DNA from: an uncultured Eubacterium sp.
GTDB taxonomy: Bacteria > Bacillota > Clostridia > Lachnospirales > Lachnospiraceae
DNA length: 64,000 bases
Direction: 5' to 3'
Assembly: GCA_947089855.1 (NCBI GenBank)
Contig: CAMUML010000012.1
Span: 1 to 64,000 of the forward strand
Position numbers and translations under genes: made by a program. Under the pieces are notes generated by a model. The model had not been told where the DNA came from and made no database searches. It was given only the letters and a program-made list of their open reading frames with translations. The first letter of the stretch is position 1. Each line of letters opens with the position of its first letter. This document shows, piece after piece, positions 35,864-43,451 of this stretch.

Positions 35864-35898
35864 AAACCTCTTTGTTAACCTCCTGTTATTTATCTGCG

Positions 35899-37224
35899 TT
35901 ATACGCTTATTTCCCGCTTTTCCATTACGCTCATATATGCCGGGCGTATAATCTTGTCCGTACAGATCAATTCTTCCAGCCGGTGCGCACTCCACCCAAC
36001 AATCCTTGCTACCGCAAACATCGCAGTATACAGCTCTTGTGGGATGCCGAGCATTTCATAGACAAATCCGCTGTAAAAATCTACATTCGGGCTGACGCCT
36101 TTAAAAATATTGCGCTTTTCCCCTATTAAAGCCGGAGCCAGGTCTTCAATATTTTGATAAAGCAGCATATCCTGCTGCCTGCCCTTTTCTTCAGCCAGCT
36201 TTTCTACATAATATTTGAATACGCGTTCCCTTGGATCGGACAGCGTATAGACCGCATGCCCCATTCCATAGATTAATTTTTTGCCGTCAAATGCCTCGCC
36301 TGCCAATATCTTGGACAAATATGCCGACAATTCTTCCTTGTCTGCATAATCATGGACATGCGAACGTATATCGGCCATCATCTCCATTACCTTAATATTA
36401 GCACCCCCGTGTTTCGGGCCCTTTAAAGACGACATTGCCGCAGCAATCGTAGAATAGGTATCAGACCCGCTGGAAGTCACCACCCTTGTTGTAAAAGTAG
36501 AATTGTTGCCGCCCCCATGCTCCATATGAAGCAAAAGCGCCGTATCCAGCGTCTTAGCCTCTACCTGGCTATATTGGCGGTCAGGCCGTAACATCATCAA
36601 TATATTCTCAGCCGTCGACAACGCCGGGTCTGGATTGTGTATGATCATGCTGGATTGGTTCTCATAATAATTATACGCATTATAGCCATAAACTGCAAGT
36701 ACCGGAAACTGGCTGATCAGCTGGATGCATTGGCGCAGGCTGTTTTGGATACTTGTATCCATCGCAAGCGCATCATACGAAGCCAAAGAAAGGATGCTTC
36801 TGGTCATCGTGTTCATTATATCTGCACTCGGCTTCTTCATAATGACATCCCTGGTAAAATTGGACGGAAGCTGGCGGTATTCTCCAATAATCTGCATAAA
36901 TTGCTGGTATTCGCTTTCGGTTGGGAACTCGCCAATTAAAAGCAGATATGCGATTTTTTCAAACCCAAGCTCCTCTTTTGCCAGGCTTTGGATCAAATCC
37001 TCCACTTTATAGCCACGGTACCACAATTCCCCGTCACATGGATGCTTCTGCCCATTGATCACCTTTGTAGAAACAATTTTTGATATTTTGGTCAGCCCGG
37101 TCAGCACGCCGTTTCCTTTTTCATCCCGCAGGCCCAGGTTCACGCCATATTCTTCAAACAGCCTCGGTGAAATCATATCGTTCCTGCGGCATGCCTGTCC
37201 TTGTTTTTCCATATAATCATTCAT
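35899..37224 (-). CDS. gltA: citrate synthase
   Basis: A 441-residue citrate synthase. LWYRGYKVEDLI, the active-site region LLHMEHGGGNNSTFTTRVVTSSGSDTYS (catalytic His), GPKHGGAN, KLIYGMGHAVYT and NVDFYSGFVYEMLGIP are all present. The start at 37224 overlaps the preceding MarR gene as ATGAATGA, suggesting translational coupling. An N-terminal stretch of about 40 residues precedes the conserved fold. It condenses oxaloacetate and acetyl-CoA. No aconitase or isocitrate dehydrogenase gene is adjacent; with metY downstream it may serve glutamate or biosynthetic supply (inference). Confidence 0.93.
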   Translation of the reverse strand: MNDYMEKQGQACRRNDMISPRLFEEYGVNLGLRDEKGNGVLTGLTKISKIVSTKVINGQKHPCDGELWYRGYKVEDLIQSLAKEELGFEKIAYLLLIGEFPTESEYQQFMQIIGEYRQLPSNFTRDVIMKKPSADIMNTMTRSILSLASYDALAMDTSIQNSLRQCIQLISQFPVLAVYGYNAYNYYENQSSMIIHNPDPALSTAENILMMLRPDRQYSQVEAKTLDTALLLHMEHGGGNNSTFTTRVVTSSGSDTYSTIAAAMSSLKGPKHGGANIKVMEMMADIRSHVHDYADKEELSAYLSKILAGEAFDGKKLIYGMGHAVYTLSDPRERVFKYYVEKLAEEKGRQQDMLLYQNIEDLAPALIGEKRNIFKGVSPNVDFYSGFVYEMLGIPQELYTAMFAVARIVGWSAHRLEELICTDKIIRPAYMSVMEKREISV

Positions 37225-37750
37225 TGTCGTCGTTTTGCCCAATCGTATCCGCCTCCGTTTCTTCCTGCTCGGCTTCTGCACCCATAACCGTTTCTAATTG
37301 TTTCATAAGCTTTAAAAGCTGGATAAAATTATCCCTGCCATAGCTTGAAATTACTTTTCCATAGTACTTTTTAAGTACTTCTTCCTCTTCTGTCAGCATT
37401 TTCCGCCCAGATTCTGTAATCGTCACATACGTGCCTTCACTTCCATCCCCATCATGTGACCAAACGACCAGCCCACGTTCCTGCAATGCTTTTACCATAC
37501 GGGATGTCTGGCGTATTGACCGCTGCATTTTATCTGCGATGTCCTGCAGGTAAGTCCGGCCAGAATAAATCGCATCATTGCCTGCCTCTTCGATAATATG
37601 CAGTGCGAGATACTCCGGTATGCTTAATTTCTGGAAAAAACTGCGGATACGGCCATTATTCAATAAATATCTGCGGTATGTCAATTCGTGTGACAGCCTT
37701 GCAACATCCGTCTCAATTACGTCAGGTTCTAAAGTTTCCTGTCTATCCAT
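37217..37750 (-). CDS. MarR-family regulator coupled to citrate synthase
   Basis: A 177-residue winged-helix protein. The start at 37750 is 8 bases after AAAGGAGG; an upstream ATG leaves no ribosome site. IPEYLALHIIEEAG, YLQDIADKMQRSIRQTSRMVKALQERGLVVW and the wing YVTITESGRKMLTEEE give a MarR/PadR-like winged helix. The C-terminus is very acidic (EQEETEADTIGQNDDNE). Its stop overlaps the gltA start. It may sense a metabolite and regulate the gltA-metY operon; no operator could be identified. Confidence 0.8.
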   Translation of the reverse strand: MDRQETLEPDVIETDVARLSHELTYRRYLLNNGRIRSFFQKLSIPEYLALHIIEEAGNDAIYSGRTYLQDIADKMQRSIRQTSRMVKALQERGLVVWSHDGDGSEGTYVTITESGRKMLTEEEEVLKKYYGKVISSYGRDNFIQLLKLMKQLETVMGAEAEQEETEADTIGQNDDNE

Positions 37751-37969
37751 ATGGCATCCTCCTTTTTGATATGCAAACGGCACAGCCAGCCGCTGTTTGT
37801 AATATTGGTTGTGAAATTGATACTTAGATTTTATTCATTCTTCTTTGGCAATTCATCCCCTGCCATACATACAGGAAATTTCCTGCCCTTTTATGTAAAA
37901 CAAATGCGAAAGAGGTAAGAATGTGCGATTGTCCTTCAGATAGCTGGTTTACAGCATCGATTCTTCTTA

Positions 37970-37996
37970 TTAGCACTCTTGTGATGCGAGTGCTAA
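37970..37996. promoter_or_regulatory. isolated perfect CIRCE operator
   Basis: TTAGCACTC, nine bases, GAGTGCTAA: a perfect match to both CIRCE arms. It lies 220 bp upstream of the MarR-gltA genes on one side and 273 bp upstream of ddh on the other, with no heat-shock gene in between. A terminator and a strong minus-strand promoter lie just outside it. Confidence 0.9.
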
Positions 37997-38005
37997 CTCC
38001 CGGTT

Positions 38006-38035
38006 AAAAAAATATGCTTCTGGATTTAGAAGCAT
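38006..38035 (-). terminator. intrinsic terminator on the minus strand upstream of CIRCE
   Basis: On the minus strand ATGCTTCT pairs with AGAAGCAT around a 6-base loop and is followed by ATTTTTTT. It stands about 50-80 bases downstream of the promoter at 38094-38121, so it would produce a short transcript or act as an attenuator of the MarR-gltA-metY leader. Confidence 0.65.
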
Positions 38036-38093
38036 CATATAAATCATATGCTGGCTGCTAGTTTGAATTTCTGGACTATTTAGTTTTCACTAA

Positions 38094-38121
38094 TTATAAA
38101 GTAAAATCTGCAAATGTCAAT
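38094..38121 (-). promoter_or_regulatory. strong minus-strand promoter upstream of marR-gltA-metY
   Basis: TTGACA, a 16-base spacer and TATAAT on the minus strand, about 340 bases before the MarR start codon. The long leader contains a terminator and a CIRCE element. Confidence 0.7.
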
Positions 38122-38167
38122 AGAATTTATAGTTTTTTAACAAAATTCTTGCTGGCCTACCTCCCAC

Positions 38168-38196
38168 TTGACTTTCCTCCATCCATAATATATCCT
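38168..38196 (+). promoter_or_regulatory. probable ddh promoter
   Basis: TTGACT, a 17-base spacer and TATCCT, 73 bases before the ddh start codon. The -10 box is weak. Confidence 0.5.
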
Positions 38197-38269
38197 GTCC
38201 TTATAGCCAGGCACACAACTACTATCATTGCGCTGGAACGATTCATTTGAGGAAAAGAAAGGAGCCAAT

Positions 38270-39256
38270 ATGACTATCCGAATTGGAATTTTAGGCTATG
38301 GCAATCTTGGCCGCGGCGTAGAATGCGCGGTCCGCCAGAATGAAGATATGGAATTAGCAGCTGTATTTACGCGCAGGGAGCCTGCACAAGTACCAGTTTT
38401 AACTGCTAATACCCCTGTTTATTCCATCCATGAAATTTTAAAGCACCAAAAAGAAATCGATGTCCTGATCCTTTGCGGCGGAAGCGCCACAGACCTGCCG
38501 GTACAGACGCCGGAATATGTTAAATATTTTAATGTTGTCGACAGTTTTGACACCCACGCCAATATCCCGCAGCATTATGCCAACGTAGACAAGGCGGCAA
38601 AAGAATCCGGCAACATCGGCATTATTTCGGTAGGCTGGGATCCTGGCATGTTTTCTTTAAACCGTGTTTACGCAGATGCCATCCTGCCGGATGGGGCTAG
38701 CTATACGTTTTGGGGCAGGGGCGTCAGCCAGGGGCATTCAGATGCCATCCGCAGGATTAAGGGCGTAGTGGACGCAAGGCAGTACACCGTGCCAGTACCT
38801 GCTGCGTTAGATGCAGTTAGGCGTGGGGAAACCCCAGTACTTTCTACCCGCGAAAAACATACCCGGGAATGCTTTGTAGTTGCAGAACCAGGCGCCGACT
38901 TGGCTGCAATTGAAAAAGAAATCAAGGAAATGCCAAATTATTTTGCAGATTATGATACCACCGTGCACTTTATTTCCTTGGAAGAACTCCGTGCAAACCA
39001 CAGCGGTATCCCGCACGGAGGCTTTGTAATCCGAAGCGGAAAAACTGGCTGGGAATCCGAACATAAGCATGTAGTCGAATACAGCCTGAAACTGGATTCC
39101 AACCCGGAATTTACAGCCTGTGTGCTGGCCGCATATGCCAGGGCGGCATTCCGGTTACACCAGGATGGCATCAGCGGCTGTAAAACTGTCCTGGACATAG
39201 CCCCGGCACTGCTCTGCCGCCATAGTGGGGAAGAGCTGCGCAGGAACCTGCTTTAA
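38270..39256 (+). CDS. ddh: meso-diaminopimelate D-dehydrogenase
   Basis: A 328-residue NADPH-dependent enzyme. The start at 38270 follows AAAGGAG and gives MTIRIGILGYGNLGRGVE, the dinucleotide-binding turn. ILCGGSATDLPVQTPE, FDTHANIPQHY, VGWDPGMFSLNRVYADAILP, TFWGRGVSQGHSDAIRRIKGV and HGGFVIRSGKTG are hallmark Ddh segments. It makes meso-diaminopimelate in one step from tetrahydrodipicolinate, for lysine and peptidoglycan. The gene stands alone between a promoter region and the convergent GH31 gene. Confidence 0.94.
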   Translation: MTIRIGILGYGNLGRGVECAVRQNEDMELAAVFTRREPAQVPVLTANTPVYSIHEILKHQKEIDVLILCGGSATDLPVQTPEYVKYFNVVDSFDTHANIPQHYANVDKAAKESGNIGIISVGWDPGMFSLNRVYADAILPDGASYTFWGRGVSQGHSDAIRRIKGVVDARQYTVPVPAALDAVRRGETPVLSTREKHTRECFVVAEPGADLAAIEKEIKEMPNYFADYDTTVHFISLEELRANHSGIPHGGFVIRSGKTGWESEHKHVVEYSLKLDSNPEFTACVLAAYARAAFRLHQDGISGCKTVLDIAPALLCRHSGEELRRNLL

Positions 39257-39326
39257 GAATAGGCTTGGAAATGCCGTTACGGACGGCGGCGGATAACCAG
39301 TCCGTCCGCTTGCGGCTTTCTCCCCC

Positions 39327-41318
39327 TTATTCTGCCTTTAAAATTCGGATATATTTATCCAGCGAATAATCCTTCGTTTCCCCGTCATCCATATAATATT
39401 CATATGATTTTACGTCGCTGCCGCATGTATAAAGCCGCAGATCCTCAAAATCCACCTCTGCTACATGGCTGCCGCCTTTGGCAAGTGGCAACAGGTAGCC
39501 GTCACGGATAAATACACATACATCCCCAAGCGGCATTTCTACGTATGCCCATCCTTTTTCGTATACGGACCCTTCCAAAACCCCGCCGTCATGGAAACGC
39601 AGCAGCTTCATTGTTTCTGGGAAGTATACGGTCCTGCCGGATGCATTCTGTTCATATACTGGTGCAATCATAATATTTTCCCCAACAAACAGCTGGTCTT
39701 CCACCTGCCTGGCGGTCTGGTCAGACGGATATACAAATCCAAGCGGTGAAAACATCATTGTGGAACGCAGCGCTGCCTTCATAAATTCGCTGTATAGATA
39801 AGGCAGCATACAGTAGCGGGCCGTTAATACATTCTGAAATAGGTTGGTACGTGGAAACCGGTACGCCTCCTGCTGCCTTGTCCCCCGTGCCGCATGGTTG
39901 CGCAGCAGCGGCGTAAATACTCCAAACGACAGCCATCGGATAACAAGGTCTTCTGTTGCATCCCCGCCAAAGCCGCCTATATCTGCTCCTGTATATAAAA
40001 ATCCACACATATTCAGCGATGGCATCATTTTCAAATTCATCAAAAGATGCGACCACCAGGATAAGTTATCCCCCTGCCAAATGCCGGCATAGCGGTGCAT
40101 CCCAATATAAGACGACCGTGAATACATCAGGATCCGTTTTTCCGGTTCCAGCCTTTCAAATGCTTCGGATGCAGAACGGGTCATATAATAGCCAAACAGG
40201 TTGTGTACTTTATCATGGCGTATTTTCTCGCCACGGTAATTATGATAAAAAGAGCGGTAATCTTCCTCATTGTTGGAAACACCGGCAGCCAATGCCTGAA
40301 ATTCAAAGAAGGTATTGACATCCAAATTCTGGCCCTGATAATCCTGCAGTTTTTCAAAAACTTTTTTCAGCCGTTTTTCAGAATAAAAAACCGCCGGCTC
40401 ATTCATATCGTTCCAAAACCCGTCGATGCCTTTATCCAGCAGCACTTTATATTTGTTCCCAAACCATGCCCTTGCTTTGTCGTTCAACATATCTGGAAAA
40501 CAGCATCTGCCAGGCCAAACGCCGACAATAAAATCATTCCCTTCTTCATCTTTGCAAAAATACCCTTCTTTTTCCCCTTCTTCATAGACGTCATACCCTT
40601 CTTCTACTTTCACGCCTGCATCGATGATCGGCACCAGATGGATATGTTCCTGTTTCATTTCTGAAACAAGCTGTTCAAAATCTGCAAACTGCTCCCGGTC
40701 TACCGTAAAGTCTTTGTACCGTTCCATATAATCAATATCCAAGTACACGCTGTCTAACGGCAGCCCCTTTTCCCGGTGGCCTCTGACGACTTCACGTACC
40801 TCATCCGAAGACAAGTAGCTCCAACGGCTCTGTCCATACCCAAAGGCCCATTTCGGAGGGATATAGCTTCGTCCAATCAACTGGCGGAACTCCTGGACTA
40901 CTTGTGCAGGCGTGCTGCCTTCTATTACATACAAATCATAATCTTGGCCCGCCGTAATCCGGAGCAGGTTGTACCTGCTGTAGCCAATGTCAAACGTTAC
41001 TTTGGCCGGGGTATCAATAAACAGCCCTAACTGCTGCCCTTCGCCGCTTAACAGCAAAAAATTATGCGCGCCGTACAGTGACCGTGTCCCTTCGTTATGG
41101 TGCGGGTTATCCGTACAGTTGCTGACATATATCCAGCCACGTTTATTTATCCCCCTTGTATTTTCACCCAGCCCATAGACAATCATATCGTCTGGCATTT
41201 CATACTCCAGCCCGTCTGCCGTCTGTACCAGGGAAAGCTGCTGCTTGTCCTGCTGCGCACCTTTTTCTAAAACTGCTTCTGTCTCAATCGGCGCCCCGAA
41301 TCGGAACCTTTTCACCAT
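39327..41318 (-). CDS. glycoside hydrolase family 31 alpha-glucosidase
   Basis: A 663-residue GH31 enzyme. The start at 41318 follows GGAGG by 9 bases; in-frame codons further upstream lie in non-homologous sequence. A beta-sandwich N-domain (VYGLGENTRGINKRG) leads into the barrel. GFWNDMNEP carries the nucleophile, Asp304, and GIWQGDNLSWWSH the acid/base, Asp417. No signal peptide is present, so it acts inside the cell. The motifs fit alpha-1,4/1,6-glucosidases of gut Clostridia; alpha-xylosidase is less likely but not excluded. It is convergent with ddh, and its upstream neighbour is a family A element. No regulator or transporter is attached. Confidence 0.9.
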   Translation of the reverse strand: MVKRFRFGAPIETEAVLEKGAQQDKQQLSLVQTADGLEYEMPDDMIVYGLGENTRGINKRGWIYVSNCTDNPHHNEGTRSLYGAHNFLLLSGEGQQLGLFIDTPAKVTFDIGYSRYNLLRITAGQDYDLYVIEGSTPAQVVQEFRQLIGRSYIPPKWAFGYGQSRWSYLSSDEVREVVRGHREKGLPLDSVYLDIDYMERYKDFTVDREQFADFEQLVSEMKQEHIHLVPIIDAGVKVEEGYDVYEEGEKEGYFCKDEEGNDFIVGVWPGRCCFPDMLNDKARAWFGNKYKVLLDKGIDGFWNDMNEPAVFYSEKRLKKVFEKLQDYQGQNLDVNTFFEFQALAAGVSNNEEDYRSFYHNYRGEKIRHDKVHNLFGYYMTRSASEAFERLEPEKRILMYSRSSYIGMHRYAGIWQGDNLSWWSHLLMNLKMMPSLNMCGFLYTGADIGGFGGDATEDLVIRWLSFGVFTPLLRNHAARGTRQQEAYRFPRTNLFQNVLTARYCMLPYLYSEFMKAALRSTMMFSPLGFVYPSDQTARQVEDQLFVGENIMIAPVYEQNASGRTVYFPETMKLLRFHDGGVLEGSVYEKGWAYVEMPLGDVCVFIRDGYLLPLAKGGSHVAEVDFEDLRLYTCGSDVKSYEYYMDDGETKDYSLDKYIRILKAE

Positions 41319-41526
41319 TGCCTGTTTCCTCCAATCATTTGAAATTTTTATCGAAATGTACCTGCCTGTTTCCGCCAATTTTCCCGGCTGCAATTGGCTG
41401 GCACCGCCTGTTTTAACGCCTTGCACTGGCGGATTTAGAATACACGAATTATCCGAATTATAGCATGGCTGTTTGGATAACGTCAAGAATCTTAGGAATG
41501 TATTTTTAGATTCTAAGGCCTGGGGG

Positions 41527-41672
41527 TACTATTCACGGGCCAGGAATGCGCATAAACTGCGCATTCCGTGAAAACATGATTCAGGAGTGAGGGGCGATTT
41601 TGCAAAGCAAACTTCCAATATCGCCCCGTATGGTTACTATGAGCGGCCCCCCCCCAGGCCGTGAATAGTAAC
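41527..41672. mobile_element. family A element, reversed copy, with 8-bp duplication
   Basis: This runs from TACTATTCACGGGCCAGG (the first two bases, GT, are missing) to CCGTGAATAGTAAC, in the opposite orientation to the copy at 14997. CCTGGGGG lies directly before (41519-41526) and directly after it (41673-41680). A run of nine C replaces the shorter C run of the other copies at about 41647. It lies between the sigF and GH31 genes. Confidence 0.8.
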
Positions 41673-41721
41673 CCTGGGGGATGGCGGGATGGACGCTGGA
41701 AGGCCGCTTAAAACAGGACAC

Positions 41722-42507
41722 CTACGCCATTGCTTCCTTGCGCATTTTCAACAGCACTTTCTTCTCAAGCCTGCACACCTGCACCTGGCTCATGCCTAGC
41801 TCCTGCGCTGTCTGCGTCTGGGTCTGTTCTTTAAAATAGCGCAGTTCAATCAGCCTGCGCTCACGCTCTTCCAGCCCTTCTAAAAGCTGCCCGATCAACA
41901 TTTCGTCCAGAATTTTTTCTTTTTCCAGATCCGCCTGCCCATGATGCAGTACGCAGCCTTCCGGCTGGCCAGTTCCAAGCGGTGGGCCAGAACCTTTTTG
42001 GGATGCAATCTGGTCGACGAGGTACAATTCGCTTCCGTCAGACTGGTAAACGCTGCGGTATATGGATTCCACTTCCATATTTGCTTCCAGCGCCATTACA
42101 ATATCTTCCCGGCCAAGCCCAGTCGCCTGTACTAGTTCCTGCATCGTTGCTTCACGGCCGTTTTCCTGGCTTATTTTTTCTGCTGCTTTGCGGATACGCC
42201 AGCCATTTTCTTTTAAGCTCCTGCTGACCCGGACCAGCCCGTCATCGCGGAGGAACCGCTTGATCTCGCCGCTAATAAGCGGGACTGCATAAGTAGAAAA
42301 TGCAGTCTCATATGTAACATCAAATTTATCAATTGCTTTGATCAACCCTATGCTGCCAATCTGGAACAATTCTTCCCTGTCATGCCCGCGGTGCTCAAAC
42401 CTTTTGACAATACTTCCTACTAATCCCAGATTTTGCTTGACTAACTCTTCTTTTGCACCCACATCCCCCTGCTGCGCCTGCAGGAGTAAAGCCATTGTCC
42501 CATCCAT
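41722..42507 (-). CDS. spoIIAC: sporulation sigma factor F
   Basis: A 261-residue sigma-70-type factor (start chosen at the ATG at 42507; a TTG at 42528 would overlap spoIIAB). Region 2 has NLGLVGSIVKRFEHRGHDREELFQIGSIGLIKAIDKFD, region 3 begins VSRSLKENG, and region 4 ends GMSQVQVCRLEKKVLLKMR. It directs forespore-specific transcription after SpoIIAA frees it from SpoIIAB. Odd point: between DQIA and LEERE it carries about 24 extra Gly/Pro/His-rich residues (42003 to 41929) absent from B. subtilis SigF, lengthening the linker before region 4. Confidence 0.94.
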   Translation of the reverse strand: MDGTMALLLQAQQGDVGAKEELVKQNLGLVGSIVKRFEHRGHDREELFQIGSIGLIKAIDKFDVTYETAFSTYAVPLISGEIKRFLRDDGLVRVSRSLKENGWRIRKAAEKISQENGREATMQELVQATGLGREDIVMALEANMEVESIYRSVYQSDGSELYLVDQIASQKGSGPPLGTGQPEGCVLHHGQADLEKEKILDEMLIGQLLEGLEERERRLIELRYFKEQTQTQTAQELGMSQVQVCRLEKKVLLKMRKEAMA

Positions 42508-42511
42508 CTTC

Positions 42512-42943
42512 CTAGGCCCCTGCCCCAAACTGCTTTACCATACGCACAGTTGTCCCCTGGCCCGGAGAAGAATCCACCTCCACATCATCCATAAATGCCT
42601 CCATAAATGCAAACCCCATGCCGGAACGCTCCAGCTCTGGGCGTGTCGTAAAAAACGGCTCTTTTGCTTTCGGCACATCCTCAATCCCTTTTCCATAATC
42701 CACTACTTCAATCCGTATCCGCTGCTGCTCTTTGGCACAGGTTAAATATATTTTTCCGATATGGTTTTCGTAGCCATGTATAATCGAATTAGTCACCGCC
42801 TCTGATACTGCAGTTTTAACGTCTGCAAGCTCGTCCAAAGTGGGGTCAAGGTCTGCAAGGAATGCTGCCACTGCCACCCTTGCAAAACCCTCATTGACCG
42901 AATACGAATCAAAGCGGATACTCATCTCATTGCGTCTACTCAT
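42512..42943 (-). CDS. spoIIAB: anti-sigma F factor, serine kinase
   Basis: A 143-residue GHKL-type kinase. DVKTAVSEAVTNSIIHGY is the N box, VVDYGKGIED the G1 box, and RSGMGFAFMEAFMDDVEV the G2 region. It binds SigF and phosphorylates SpoIIAA. Its start overlaps the spoIIAA end by 8 bases and its stop is 4 bases before the preferred sigF ATG, so the operon is tightly coupled. Confidence 0.95.
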   Translation of the reverse strand: MSRRNEMSIRFDSYSVNEGFARVAVAAFLADLDPTLDELADVKTAVSEAVTNSIIHGYENHIGKIYLTCAKEQQRIRIEVVDYGKGIEDVPKAKEPFFTTRPELERSGMGFAFMEAFMDDVEVDSSPGQGTTVRMVKQFGAGA

Positions 42944-43256
42944 TTGCTGCCGCCTCCGTTTCCATCAATTTATGAAGCCCAGAAATCCGGAATATTTTCT
43001 GGATCCGCTCATTCATATGCTGCGCCCGGACGCTGCCCCCGCAGTAATTCATATTCCGGCACCTTCCAATCAGTACGCCGATACCGGAACTGTCCATAAA
43101 CTCCGTCCCAGTAAAATCAAAAATCAGGTTCCTTACCCGGTAGGAATCAATTAGTAGGTCGGCCTCCAAACGCAGCTGTTCGGCACTGTGGTGGTCCAGC
43201 TCCTTTGGCATGGATATAGTAAGGCATCCTGCTTTTAATTCATAATGACATTCCAT
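42936..43256 (-). CDS. spoIIAA: anti-sigma F factor antagonist
   Basis: A 106-residue STAS-domain protein. FMDSSGIGVLIGR contains the serine phosphorylated by SpoIIAB (Ser-Ser pair). ISMPKELDHHSAEQLR begins the fold. It is first of spoIIAA-spoIIAB-sigF, directly after a terminator that closes the upstream TPR transcript. A GCAGGAGGACAGG ribosome site precedes it. I did not find a clear sigma-H promoter. Confidence 0.95.
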   Translation of the reverse strand: MECHYELKAGCLTISMPKELDHHSAEQLRLEADLLIDSYRVRNLIFDFTGTEFMDSSGIGVLIGRCRNMNYCGGSVRAQHMNERIQKIFRISGLHKLMETEAAANE

Positions 43257-43294
43257 AGTTTCCTGTCCTCCTGCTATTTATAATATAACGCCAA

Positions 43295-43330
43295 CAAAAA
43301 AAGATGCCGGCCTGCCTATGGCCAACATCT
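43295..43330 (-). terminator. terminator between the TPR gene and the spoIIA operon
   Basis: On the minus strand AGATGTTGGCC pairs with GGCCGGCATCT around a 7-base loop, followed by seven T residues. It ends transcription from the TPR gene before spoIIAA. Confidence 0.85.
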
Positions 43331-43451
43331 TTCGTATCTCCTTGATCTGCTTATTTTCTTCTTATGTTTTTTAAGGCGCTTAAGCCTATCTGCTGCTATA
43401 TGCCCCTTTTCATTTCTTTATATGGCCATGCTGCTTATATAGCCTGCCATT

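Noticed and set aside
34583-35995. Longer metY starting at 35995
   Set aside because: The extra 44 residues overlap the gltA coding sequence in another frame and lack homologous character; the ATG at 35863 has a better context.
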